Source of the DNA: Leucogyrophana mollusca | Taxonomy: Eukaryota; Basidiomycota; Agaricomycetes; Boletales | NCBI GenBank assembly: GCA_021014945.1 | Contig: MU266334.1 | Span: 1-33,902 of the forward strand | Length of the DNA: 33,902 bases | Direction: 5' to 3' | Part shown: one piece after another, positions 8,984-21,500 of the stretch | Layout: each line of letters opens with the position of its first letter | Position numbering within the stretch: the stretch's first letter is position 1 | Translations under genes and position numbers: made by a program | The notes under the pieces: model-generated | Told to the model about the DNA's origin: nothing | The model's database searches: none | Seen by the model: only the letters and a program-made list of their open reading frames with translations

Positions 8984-11912
8984 AGTTTGTAGCGATAGAT
9001 ATACTATGAATACGAAGATATGTATCCCGTTTTCTGTGCCCTTCTAAGTACTTGAGTTTGAGCATCGCCAGGACACGCATTGAAGAGGATATAATCGACT
9101 AAATCAAACTTGAGATATAGTGTATAAATAACTCGGAGTAAAAACCAGTAGGTCCTGGGTGCATTCATGTGAGTGTCACCACCGGTGCTAAGCTAGAAAG
9201 GCGGATGGCATTTGCTGTGCGGCATCACGACGCAGAGTTATCCTCTCGTCTCTCAGGCTGATCCTGTTTCTAATTCGTCCGCTATTTTTGGCGAGCCCAG
9301 ATGGTGCTCCCTCCCCTTTTTTCTGATACAAAGGCGCGTATGTTGGCAAAGTGCCAACGTCGGGGGCACGAAACAGAGCGCGATCAAGCAGACCGCTACG
9401 GCAGTGGATTCAACGGCATAAACCAGCTCAATGCAGGTAATGGCGCAGATTCCGAAACCGGGAACGGCGTTCATGGCTTCAAGGATGCGAGAGTCAAGTT
9501 CCTAGAAGGCGGTGAGTAGGGTGTGTGGGTCGATCCGCTAAAGACATGCCTTGATCGCTCCGACACCACATGCAAGATGTAGAGTGAGAGTGTACAGCAG
9601 GAGGACGAGTGTCACAGCAGCTAGCGAAGTAGATCCAGAAATCGAGTGAAGTCTATGACCGAAATCAAATTCAGAGGCTGGTAAGTCGAGTCGAGTAGGA
9701 GAACTGATACTAACGCCACGAAAGCAATTAGCTACGGGTGACAGGCGACGGGTAAGCCGACAGAGGAACACAACTGGAGCACGAGTGTCTCACAATATTC
9801 AATGATGTCTTCCTGCACTCCTCAAATACCTTCAGGATGTCCGGGGAGGCTGGTTGACCGCAAGCAACAAAATCGCGTAGAGACGCTGCGAATGAGGGGA
9901 AAGGCATGGCGGGAATTTTCCTTGACTCGGGACCTGGGTTCTCGGTCGATGAGATTTATACCACAGGTCAGTGCAGGACTGGGTCGTCAGGCCTCCATGA
10001 GTCAGGTGTCATTATCGAACTGTAAACCGCGCACAGGAAGGCCTAGAAACATGATTGAGATCTCGTAAGGATGTCAGTTTGGTGGAGCTCCATCGGGGAG
10101 ACAATATTGAAGAGCACACCATTCGAAAGTTACCGAGCTGCCGAGACTGTTGAAGGCTCATGGCGCTGAAGAGCATCCGTCGCACAGCCTAAACGGCATC
10201 GAACGAGACCTTGCACTATTCGCTGCGCAATCAATATGAAGGGTTTCCCACCAATGGCCGGTCAGCAAAGCTCTTCTGCTCCAGGCCATCCAGCCAGAGC
10301 TTCAGGTCGCATCTTGAGTGTTAAAGTTATATTGGGAGGAGCGATAGGGATGTTTCCCCAACTCTAGGCCTTAATGGGATATAGGCGCTTGGAGGTGCCC
10401 TTGAAGCCAGTGAAGCCGAGGTCCAGGCCCAGAAAAAAGAGCGCCCAAGCAATGGTGGCAACCACGACTGCGCATCACATAGATAAGAGAACATCTAACC
10501 TGAATGATAGGAAGAAAGCGATTCCCATTGACATTTCCTCCTCGTCTTCGTGCTTTTGCCGAGCTCAGCACTCCCCTATCGTGGGTCCCCTTGTTTCCAT
10601 ACCAATGTGAGTTCCCACCGTGACATTAGGCAGAGAACCCAAGGTAAGAACAACGGACCTTTACTTCAAAAGGCTATAGAGTTCAAGAGTGTACTCCCTG
10701 GTTTCACAATTTATGTCAATCAGCCGAGCGCAAGACCTACGGACCACAAGCCCTGCTTCGAAGCTCATTATGCAATTGCCTTCGGGGGAAACGAGATCGA
10801 GTGGGCGCAAGACTTCACTTGCCAAAGAATATTTGACGGTGACCTAGTTAGTGTATTACAACATTGCCAGCTCAGTGCAACGAGTGCATCATGCCATACT
10901 GGCCTGGTGGGGCCGGTGAGGGCCGTATAGTCTACTGACAGATGTCAGTCGATCTGTTACTTGCAAAGTCTGCACCAGAGGCCGTATGTGCAAGACTCGG
11001 AGTTGCTGGTTCAAGCATTTTGCCGGAGTGGACCGGCAACAAATAAAACCTATGGCACAGCCACTGAAAGTGCTCTTTGTCCTTCTCGTCATTGACCAAT
11101 ATTGTCGCAGTACACGAGAGGTACGAGTCACGGCACACGTTTTTGGGCGATCTACTCTTCGTCGAAACCAAAAGGTGCCGACAACCATGACGGTTTATCA
11201 CGGCTCGGCGCCAAAGAAGTCGGGTCAATGCTACCGCTATCCTCTTGGAGGAACAAAGGTTGAAGAGGGGAAGAACTGTGTCCTTCACCGTCCGGGGTTC
11301 GCCAATGCCGCATCTTTCTTTCTAATCTGGTTTATAATTTGACGAGGAAGAGTTGCAAAGGCACACGGTTGGGTGAGCTGTGCTTATGCGCACATGAATT
11401 ATCCGGATGGAGGTCATGGCCAGTGGGATAGCTCAAAACAAACGAGTGTGAATGGCCACTTGCACAAGAAGAGTGTGATGGGGTTCTTGATATCTACTTA
11501 CCTGTGATAAAAGGAAAACATAAGTATATTTTAATCCTGTTACATAAACTCCCAATAATATTTCAGAAAAATCGGACTCTGGATTCAAACTCAGTTTTGC
11601 TCACTTGTCCGTCCGATGACCTGCTCGGGGTGCTTGTCCATTTGAGCCTTCCATCCGTTGCGAGTCAAGATTACAAGTCGAGAGCTTAATGTTGCCTCTC
11701 TGGTGAACTTAAAGCATTTTCGGACGCAGAAACAAATATTCACGCCTTCATAAACCAGCACACGCGACTTTCAGCCATAAAAACGTGCCGTAGGTGTCCA
11801 CCTGCATATCGCGCAATCAAACAATCCATCGATTTAACTTCAAAGCCCCCAAGGTTGTCATTCTGTACTTTCAACCTCACTTTCGTCAACTCATCTTGCC
11901 GTCGAAAGCCCT
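8984..11912. other. Long gene-poor stretch with weak minus-strand candidates
   Basis: About 2.9 kb without a gene I can name. Weak minus-strand signals exist. Near 9907-9830 there is an exon-like MPFPSFAASLRDFVACGQPA followed by a GT..AG interval of 56 nt. At 9600-9545 there is a hydrophobic run SLAAVTLVLLLYTLTLHLAC. At 10475-10372 there is a hydrophobic VVVATIAWALFFLGLDLGF ending at TAG. I could not join them into one model. On the plus strand, a possible TATA-like ATAAAAA near 11777 precedes the next gene. Treat the stretch as unannotated rather than proven empty. Confidence 0.4.
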
Positions 11913-14431
11913 ATGTTGGCTCCCCGGCCGTCAACGCCCAGCAGTAGAGGCGCGGTGGGTATGGGTGACGATGATCAGGACTCCCTCTTTGGTTCTCCAC
12001 CGCCCTCCCCAGCCAGAGGTAGGTCACCAGGCCTCGCCTTTCCTATTGCTGGCCAAGCAACAGCACAAGCAAATGCCTGTAGCAAAGGCAAGGACGCAAC
12101 ACAAAATGTGGGGACCATTGCACTTCCTGGTTCCCATATGTCATGTTCTGAACTACCAGCCGATCTGCCAGCCTTGCCGTTGAGTGGCTTCAGCGCTCAC
12201 GAGCTCCCTCAACCGCATAGCCGGGATCTGACTCCGGCAAGTGCAGATGTACAACCATCTCACGCAATGCACAATGTCCTAGGCGGACGCCCTATGCAGC
12301 AGGCGGCGCCTGTCCCAAGCTGCTCAGGCTATCCGCGATCCAGTCAATCATCATCGGGGCCAGTCTCGGTGTCATCGCGCGCTTCGTCTTCTACACCTGC
12401 CACTTCGCGCTCATCCTCAAGGGCCGGCTCCAGAAGAAAATCTGGCAAAGCCGGATCGTCCACTCCACGTCCCGCTCCGCCGCCGATATTGATTCCCGAC
12501 CCTACCGGGCCCCCTCCTGCCAATTTCCTGCGGAATCAGCACGCTCTTTTGGGTGTAGCGGGGCTGGTGGGAAACGTCATTCCTGCTCAACTTGCTGTCC
12601 AAAAACAAACTCGCGGATCGACTTCATCGAATCCCATCATCATCGAGGACGAGCTCGATCCTCCGCCGATCGGCCAGAAGCCACGCTGTCCCGCCATCGA
12701 CCCCGCTCAACTACCCGTCCCCAGCGGTGGCGACGTCATCACGTCCCTGATCAGGCAGAAAAACATATTTCCTGTCCTCGAATCTATTATCAGATTCTTG
12801 GGCGCTGGAAACGGTGTTCCACCTCCGTCATCGCTGCACTCTTCCTCCCCTGCTCTGCCGTTCGCACGGCCATACGGGACTGGTGTCGCGAGCAGCCGCG
12901 AGATCGTCAGCCAAGAACAACCACCAGCAAAGCGGCGTAGGCTGTCTACTGTTCCTGCTGGTGCCAATGACTGGGATGTACCGTATCCTTTTGCAGCTGG
13001 AGAGGGCCCTTCAGAGTATCGCGCTAACTGGGAGCGTGAGCGTGGACGACAGCTAATCACACAGCTGGTGACGCTGATCAAGGGGGCGGTGCAGAATGCT
13101 GCTATGAGGAAGCACATAAAACGGACGAAAGCGAAGCAACGGCGTGGTTCTTCTGAAGAGCAGTCAAGTGCAGCTCGGAATGCGAGTTCTATGGCTACAG
13201 GCGGGTTGGAGGCGGCACATGGCCGAGACGTGCAGGAGGTGCAAGAGCTCCTGGATAGAGGGGACCACGATACTGCTGCTGAACCAAGTGGTGGTGAGGC
13301 AGTAGCTTCGTCTTCCTCCGGGGAGACTGCAGGATCAAGCGGAGGGGAGCCCATGACGCCGCTTGACCACCTCGTCGCATCGCTGCTCGCAGGGGAGTCG
13401 GGCGACAAGACTTCATTTCCTTGTAGCGGATTCGGAGAGTCAGGTCTCACCCCTGGTTCAAGTGGTGGGTGGAGCACGCCCACGACTGATGTTTCCACTC
13501 AAGACTTTGATCAGGCGGCATTTGAGAGCTTTCTTGCCGAGCTGGAGGACTTTTCGCCTTCTTTGAAGGGGCTAGAAGCAGGAGCCCCGACTCCGCTCAC
13601 TTCTATTGTGGACCAATCGACAGACAGCACACCGAATCCCAATGAATCGCCAGTTATCGATCATCCACCGAGTACATCCCCATTGATACCTCCAGAAGTG
13701 AACAGCCATACTGCATCCATGCCGACTTCTGGTACATGCACCGAAACGATTCCTCCGATGAATTTCTCAATCTCTGATGAATCCATCGATCCCGCTCTAC
13801 TCGCAATCTCCATCCCTCCAAGTGTCCAGACCTTCACACCTTCATTCCCTGCAGCATCGCCACCCCCAGCTTTGGTCCAGTCCCCGATAACGTCCGTCAG
13901 TTCGCTCGCAGGGCCTCTGACTCCGAGATGGGGTAGCCCAGTCGCTGGACCTGGAGTCCACTCTGGGGAACAAGGTACGAGGCTTTGGCCGACTTCTGAA
14001 GTGCATGGTAATTAAAATATATCACCTCTCTAGATCCCCTTGCTGCCGCAAGCATGCTGTTGCAATTTGCGTCCAAGTCCTCGTCGGCGCCACGGTCTGG
14101 TACCTCTCCGTATTCGGCACTGCCCATCATCCAGGCCGTTCCAGCCGCAAACGGTTCGTCATCAATCCAAGCAGCTCAAGAAGTGACACCGTCGGCTCCC
14201 TGCCGCCCGCAGTCTCAGCAGCCTCTGGCGTCCACGTCTCAAAAACGACCATCGGCCGGTGCGGCCCCTGATCGGAACAATAGCAAAACATTGAATAAGG
14301 AAGAAATTGTACGGAGGGCTCGGGAGCGGCGGCGTCAGCTTGTCACCGAGATCGAGCGCGCAAAGGTGGAGCTTTGGGAGACGAGCATTGAGGGAGGGGT
14401 GTTGGTCCACCTGGCGAAGGAGAGCTTCTAA
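11913..14431 (+). CDS. Ser/Pro-rich, probably nuclear protein of unknown function
   Basis: Two exons, 11913-13974 and 14034-14431, are separated by a 59-nt intron (GTACGA..CTCTAG). They total 2460 nt and encode 819 residues. Most of the protein is low-complexity Ser, Pro, Gly and Ala, as in intrinsically disordered regulators. A basic cluster AKRRRL (about residue 340) could be a nuclear localisation signal. It precedes the most ordered-looking segment, DWDVPYPFAAGEGPSEYRAN, and a helical stretch RQLITQLVTLIKGAVQNA. Exon 2 starts with DPLAAASMLLQFAS and ends in a charged helix EEIVRRARERRRQLVTEIER closing with ELWETSIEGGVLVHLAKESF. I do not recognise a named domain. The start is the first ATG of the long frame; the frame stays open upstream, so an earlier exon is possible. 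The gene lies 134 bp before BUB1 on the same strand. Confidence 0.75.
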
Positions 14432-14482
14432 GGGCTTTCGTTTTTTGGTCGTCGCGTAAAATCATGCATATAGTACGTTAGC

Positions 14483-14490
14483 TATATAAG
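14483..14490 (+). promoter_or_regulatory. TATA-like box before BUB1
   Basis: TATATAAG lies about 75 nt upstream of the BUB1 start codon in the 134-bp gap after the previous stop. Position and sequence fit a core promoter. The gap is so short that regulatory sites probably lie within the upstream gene's 3' end. Confidence 0.4.
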
Positions 14491-14565
14491 CAAAGACCAT
14501 TTTGGAGTTTCTTGTGCACACACCAAAGACGCAATGTACCCGACACACACAGGTAATGGGGTCAC

Positions 14566-17500
14566 ATGACGTCGGCGCGTCTGAATCGGGAACGCGTCGA
14601 GTCGTCGCTACAAACAGAATTCAACAAAGGTCCTCCATTCAAGCCACCACCACCAAGGGCGAGCCTCAAACACATGGCGCCCGCTCGCTCCAGTCAGCTC
14701 GTTCAAGAACAGCAAGAGTATCGTGATAGCATAAAGGAGGCCTTGGAAGAAGACGAAGACCCCCTTGCAGCCTACGACGACTTCGTGAAATGGACGGTTC
14801 AACAGTTTGGCGAACAAGATCCCGCGTCAGGTTTAGTTCAATTGCTCGAGGAGACGACGCGCAGATTTAAGGACGATCCACGGTACAAGGGTGATCTGCG
14901 CTATTTGAAACTTTGGTCGAGTTATGCGCGACAAGCAGAGAAACCTGCAACCGTCTATGCGTTTCTCGTCGCGAATGAGATCGGCTCGGTATATGCTCTA
15001 CTGTACGAAGAGTATGCAGTGGTTCTGGAGAGAGAAGGCCGGTGCGTGACGCCCGTGTAAAAAGGAGATAGAATAGCTTATATACTGCCCACAGACACAC
15101 TGAAGCGGACAAAATCTTTCGTTCCGGCATATCACGCAGTGCTCGACCAGTCGAGAGACTGAAGAAGCGATACAGAGACTTCCAGGCACGTCCCTCGTCA
15201 TCCAAACCGTCCGTTACGCCCTTCCGTCCGAGCGGCTCGGCCGAGGTCGATGCACTTCGTCGCAATCCATTTAAGAACTACAGCCCGCCTCCACCTTCCA
15301 TCCCATCACAACAGATAAGCAACAGCTCGCCTTCAACGTCCTCCCCGAACGCCTCACATAGCCGATATGCACCCATGCTCGCACCACCCGTTCCGGGCAG
15401 GCGACCCGAAAAGTTACGGTTCAATCTATCCCTACTCTTTACCCAAGAAGGAGTCGAATACAGTGCAGCAGAGGTACGCGCACGCTCTATGGGTCTTCTT
15501 GGAAAGAAATGGGGTCCACCGCCGCCTTCCGAGCTTCGCGTACCCGCGTCATCGGTACGCGTGAAGTTCAATGACGATGGTATGATCAGCACGCAGAACA
15601 TGGGCATGGGGAAAAGGAAGAGCCTGCTTGGTGGTGGTGGCGAGCCGACAGTGACGATCAATACAAAGGAAGCACTCGCTGACGTCTTCGGGATGTACAA
15701 CTCCCCTGATAAGACGGTGAAACGGATGATGCCTGGCAGTAAGCATGCGCCTGTAAGGAAGATCGAGCCCGTCACACCCATGCCGAGACAACTTCCGCCC
15801 GTCCATGCGGAAAATAACGAAATGGCGAAGACTCCAGGTGAGTGTTCAGTCTCCTAGGCTTATGATGTGACGCCAATGATCCTCCCCAGCCTTCAAACCG
15901 TTTGTTGATGAAAACGCAGTTCGTAAGGAAAATAGTACTCCTGCTCCGAAGGTATTGATTCATGTTTATTCCTCAAGATAAAGCTAAAATATATCTCAGT
16001 TCAAACCATTTGTTGATGAAGCGCCAAAGCAAGCATTCATCACACCCGATCCCAGCCGGCGCGTTCTTTCTATAAAGGAAGCGGCTCCTCCCACCTCTTC
16101 GGCAGGCCTGAAGGCTTCAAGTACCCTCGAACCCCTGTTAGAAGAAGGAAATGCCATCGGAGGCAATGTTTTCTCGAAGGTATTCACCCCAGTCTCACAA
16201 AAGGAGCCGTTGGTGAGACCAGGCGCAGAACCAAAGATTAGCCCACCGCCGACCGAAGCCATTAGTGTTTTCCAAGCACCAACGAGTGGGGTAACAGCCA
16301 GAAAGGATGCAGACCAGCCAGCACCCCCATCTGTATTTGTGCCGTTTGTGGACTCGAAAACGCCATTCAAGGTCTTCAGTCGCCCACCCACAGAACCTTC
16401 AGGGGAAAATGCCTTCGGAACCGTCTTCACGCCAAAACCAGCTGCTTTCCGGCCGTTTGTGGACGGTGGCAACGACGAGCCACCAAAATCCGTGTCTCAT
16501 CCACCTGTGGCTCCGAAGGAAATACCCGAGACATATACAGACGAATCTAGCGAGCCCAGTGACGACCGTCTTGACGGCAATCAGAATGACTTCTTTTCGG
16601 AGAGCGACGAGCAGTTTGACGACGGGTCTGCGGAGGGAGGGGTCGCCTTGTCATCAAGTGAAGATCCGATCGACAGCCAGAGCGATCAGTTTGACGAGGA
16701 CGGTGATCACGCATATCACCCTCCACTTGGCGGACGTTTCGGGCGGATCGACGTAATGACACCCATCACAGAACGGACGTTTGAGTTCAGCACGAGGGGT
16801 TTCCCTACACCAGGAAGGGAGAGTGATGCTGTAGAGGTCGCTGAAAGACTCGCCGCTGAGCTCCGGGAGGAAGACGAGCGCGAGCGGGGATACGTTCACG
16901 ACGGCGACGAGTCCGATTCTTCGTTTGCATCATATGACAGGCCAGGTCCTGCCTTGCAGCCCTCCAGCTTCCGACCGTACAGCGACCTCGCTGCAATTGA
17001 AGAGAGAACGGGCACTCTGAGCCTTTCGGATGCGCTTGCGGTCGTCTCGGCGTTCAAACCGCCAAACCCATGCAATCCATTTGACCCCGCCATCGCGTCG
17101 ACTCTGCTCTCTCTCCTGCCTGCAGACCGTGATTTCCATGATTTGCGTGTCCAGGAAGCGGGTATGCTCGATGACCTTCAGAGGTTTGCGCAGAAGAAAT
17201 CAAGGGGGAGTGCATCGAGCTCCAAGGGGCTCAGAGATGATACGAGCGGGTTCGTCGTAGCGCTGGAGGGGAAGAAATTGAAAGTGGTCGATAAACTTGG
17301 CGAGGGAGGCTTCGGAGCCGTGTTTGCTGCGCGTGATCTCAGTTCTAAAGCCTTGGACGACGAAGATGATGATGACTTGGACAAAGAAGATGACGATTTC
17401 GAAGACGAAGACGAAGACGAAACCTCGATGGTTGCGCTCAAAGTCGTGAAACCACGAAACCTGTGGGAGTTCCATGTTCTACGGAGGATCCACCGCACAC

Positions 17501-18324
17501 TACCAGAGCATCTACGGCGATCGGTGATCATTCCACACGCCCTATACGCATTCCGCGACGAAAGCTACCTCCTCCTGCAGCTGTGTCCGCAAGGCACCCT
17601 TCTGGACATCGTCAACCGTGCTGGGCCCGCTGGGATCTCGCAACAAGGCGCCTGTCTCGACGAACTTCTTGTCATATTTTTTACCATCGAACTTCTCCGC
17701 CTCCTCGAGGGCATGCACACCGCCGGTTTCATCCACGGGGACCTCAAAATCGACAACTGCCTTCTCCGCCTCGAAGACGTGCCCGGCGGCGCTTCCGCGC
17801 TATCAAGCACCTACCAGCCATCCGGGGAAGGAGGGTGGAAATACAAGGGCATCAAAGTCATCGACTTTGGGCGAACAATCGACACGACGCTGTTCCCTCC
17901 GACCCAGCAATTCGTTGCAGATTGGGCCACCGACGCAAGAGATTGCTTTGAGATTCGGGACGGCCGCCCGTGGACGTATCAGACCGACTACTTCGGACTT
18001 GCAGGCATCGTCTACTGTCTGCTCTTCGGCAAGTACATCGAAACATCGTCGGTTGCGTTGGCTTCACCGCCGTCTGCAACGCACCCCACGTACAAGATAT
18101 CCACGCCCTTCAAACGCTATTGGCAGGGCGACCTGTGGACGAGGCTCTTTGACCTCTTGCTTAACTCGGGCGTGGCTCGCTCGGATGGGAGGCTTCCGCT
18201 CTGTGATGAACTGCATGAGATACGACAAGAGATGGAGGCTTGGCTACAGAGCAACTGTAATCGCAGTAGCAATACGTTGAAGGGCCTCTTGAAGAAGATC
18301 GAGCTTTCGGTATTCACTCGATGA
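14566..18324 (+). CDS. BUB1: Spindle-checkpoint kinase, combined Mad3/Bub1 (MadBub) type
   Basis: Four exons, 14566-15041, 15095-15837, 15890-15951 and 16000-18324, total 3606 nt and encode 1201 residues. The N-terminal Mad3/Bub1 TPR domain lies at about 44-190 (DPLAAYDDFVKWTVQQFG, LWSSYARQAEKP, LLYEEYAVVLEREGR). A GLEBS-like Bub3-binding segment (GVEYSAAEVRARSMGLL) lies at about 277-295. It is followed by TINTKEALADVFGMYNSP. A KEN box is at 419-421. FxPFVD motifs are at 408, 428, 540 and 577. The middle (590-840) is acidic and disordered. The C-terminal kinase has GEGGFG (about 860), Lys 908 in VALKVVK, HGDLKIDN with Asp 1008, and DFG at 1049. At kinetochores such proteins recruit Bub3, Mad1 and Cdc20 and phosphorylate H2A. 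KEN and ABBA-like motifs with a kinase suggest one protein does both Bub1 and Mad3 jobs. The usual N-terminal KEN before the TPR is not seen; a 5' exon may be missed. Convergent with PBP1, 240 bp apart. Confidence 0.95.
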
Positions 18325-18564
18325 CATGCGGTCCCAACATGTTGTATGGTTTTCTTAGTTGTGTACTCGTTGGATTGTGTACCTCCAAGTCCAAACCCGA
18401 CCGACGACCATCTGAGCCTCGCACGGGTTAATTCCACAACAACAGATGATGATGATGCCAGTGATGGTAGTTACAGCAAGAACCCAGACTGAACGGATTC
18501 TGCTACACACATTATAAGTGGCACAACGATCTCAATAACTCGCTACAACGGACGACGCTACTCA

Positions 18565-21500
18565 TCATGCGTGGCCCACGCCGCCCATCGGCGGAGCTGG
18601 GCCAGCTTCGTATGGGTGGGGAGGCCCATTGGGTCCGCTAGGGGGTGGCATCATCATGGGATATGGCACTGCGTGTTGCACTGTTGGAACCAAAATGCGT
18701 GAGCAAACTGCAGCACGGGAATTCAGAGAGCGAGCCGTACTCTGTGGACTTTGGTGGTAATATTGGTGCGCGTGAGCGGGGATGGGAGTGGGGGGCATCG
18801 AGGCACGTGGGACTGCGCCGTTAGGCGGAGGGGGATATGCGCCATGGGGTGGCTGGGGCATATATTGCGGAGCTACAGCCGAGCATCAGTCTCGCGCGAA
18901 CGCAGGAATATAAATGTACACCCGAAACTCACGCGGCATCTGAGGCATGGGTGATGCAGCGTACATCGCTATTTGGTAGGGATTAGGAAACTGCGCATTA
19001 TCTGGGCTCATTTGATACACACGTTGGGCATTGGGGGGCATGCCTGGAGGGTAGGGCATTGGTTGCATGTAGGGCGAGGAGACGTAAGCGCCGGGTGGTG
19101 GAGGAGCCATTCCAGGCATCATGGGCTAGTTCCAAAACGCGATCAGGGCGAGGACAGACAGCCAAAACAGTAGAAGAACGAACTTGGCCAGGATAGTAAG
19201 GTGCGTACGTATACACGTACTGCCGCTCGCCTTCCTCGTAAACCGGGTGGGCGACCGGTGGCGGACCAGGGGGAGCGATGTGTGCAGGGGGTGGCTGGGC
19301 TTGGTGTTGCAGGGCCTGGAACATGCTTCCATAGCGTTTGCCGTTGAATGGCCACATCGCAGCTGCATTTCCAGTTGGGTTGGCATCCACGCTGCGAAAA
19401 CACACAAGTATGTCACGTACTGATAGCGCTGGCTTCCACGACCTTGTTGTGTTTGAATGGGTTGAAGTCGTCCTTGACGTGTACCGCCCCTTTCTTGATG
19501 ACCTTGGGGCCGAAGAAGGGGTTGGGGGGCGGAGGTGACTGTATTGCACGACGATAAGGAAGTGCTTAACGGGGTATAACGATAGCGCCTTACCGTCTCC
19601 GCGGGTTTCGGTTTCGGCGAAGCAGATGCCGACGCGGAAGTCGTACTGGGGATAGGGGAGGTAGGATTCTGATTGTCAAAACAAAAAAGAAGCCAAAAAG
19701 TCAGTACGACAGGACCGAAATCCACAGCAGTCAGCATTACAGGGGTAAAAGAATTTGCCTTGGGGTTCGGCCTGAACGAAGACGCATTGACATTCAGGCG
19801 GTTAGCCAGCGTAGTGGGCGAGGTCGGCACAGGTGACCCAGTAGCAGCAGCAGCAGTCGACGTGCCGTTCGTTTGCGGTGGCGCAGCAGGAGCAGGAGCA
19901 GGCGAGCGCCCTTTCGGTCCCTTGAATGGAGGTATAGCTTGTATGAACATGCTAGTCGAAGGTTTGCCGTCAGCGGCCTTCGCAGCTGGTTTTGCGGCAG
20001 GCGCTTTGGCTGGTGCCGCGGACGAAGCTGGGGGCGGTGCCTTGGCCGCAGCGGCCGCTGGTGGTGCGGCTTTGCGGACGACCTCAGGTACGATCTTCGC
20101 GGAGGCGGGGACTGGCGGCATTCGCGACGCGCTGGGCGAAGGGGTGAGGGTGGAGGTGACGCCGATAGCACGGGCTTGGCCGGAAGTTGCGTCCTGGGTG
20201 GCCTTTTCGCGAATCAGTCGTTGCTTCTCCTCGTCTTTGGCCAGGATGGGAACAAGGTCGTCAGGGATAGGTTTGTTGAGCTGCAGGACGGGTATTAGTG
20301 AATAATGTTTAGTTTGAGCCGAGGTCAAGTACCCACCTTAAACGTCTGGCTGAATTTGAGCAGCTCGGCTTTCCGCTTGTCCATCTCGCTCTTGACGAGC
20401 GCCTGCTTCTTCTGCGTTAGTCGCTGCCTTTCATTGGTCACAAAGTCACGGAATGCTGGCAAAGGGTCCGCAGGTGGCTAGCGAAGGCAAGTCATCAGTT
20501 GAGTCCATCATCATTAAAGTGTAATGAGCTCTTACCTTGGTGGAACTGGATGAGGACGGAGCAGGTGACGGTGCCTTGACAGAGGGTGGGGACGGTTCCT
20601 TCGCAGCTACAGGCGTACCGTCTGGTCCATTTATGGACACTTTCGGGACCTCGGGCTTCGGTGGGGGGCTGGCTACGCCACCAGTGCTATTTTGCTTGCG
20701 AGCGCCGGGTGGGACATAGGCGTTCGTTCCGCGGACCACGGCACCGTATCTGCAAGATAGAACTAAGATCGTGGAGGGGAGGCAAATGACGACGCGACGC
20801 ACTTGTCTTCTTCGTTCACCCCACTGTCGTCAATATTCTGACCTCTCTCCTCGGCAATGTGCGGGTTGTTAGTGGTTCCCTATAGCGTTGCGAGATAGAT
20901 AATCGGTCATTGTACCACGAACGTGTGCGAAAGCCTTACCCCCATGATCTCGCTTGCAATGCGCTGAGCCTTGCGCTCTCGTTCTTTATAGTCTGCCGCC
21001 GACCGATCAAGTTTAGTCGTATACACCTCCTCGTCGAAAGACGTCGTGACGCCGAACATCTTCTCGTTTGCGGTAAATTGGTCCCACGGGATCTTGGCGC
21101 CCGCGGAAGGCCCGAACGTAAGTTCATCGCCTGCCCCTTCATGGTGCGTTATCGTCGGAGGGGGAGAACCCGGGACGTCTTCACTCCACGCCTGCAGATC
21201 CCTTTCCCGCCCAGCCTTGGCCTTCCCGCTAATATCCGTGTCCGTCCTGAAAGCTGGACCACAGGACGCCCCATCAGCATGATGATCATGAAACAAACAT
21301 AGCAGCATCCTGCCGCCGAGAAGAAGCAGTCCTGATGTGATATGATCACTCACAGTCGCCATTGGGTACTTTCGCATCAGCCGGTCCCGATAGCCATGAT
21401 TCGATGTTGGTGGAGGCGATGAAGAGGGAATCTTTGAGGGGTGCACCTGGTTTAGAGACCTCCCGGACATCTTTGAGGGTCACGCCGGTGGTGTCACCCT

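Noticed and set aside
12707..13498. Long minus-strand open frame opposite the Ser/Pro-rich gene
   Set aside because: It is a shadow of the plus-strand reading frame and lacks splice partners or motifs.
17178..17531. Poly-serine minus-strand open frame
   Set aside because: It is the antisense of the acidic loop (GAC/GAA repeats) in the BUB1 kinase.
19126..20328. One 400-codon minus-strand protein
   Set aside because: It reads through several PBP1 introns; after 19594 the frame leaves the family sequence, while the spliced frames keep it.
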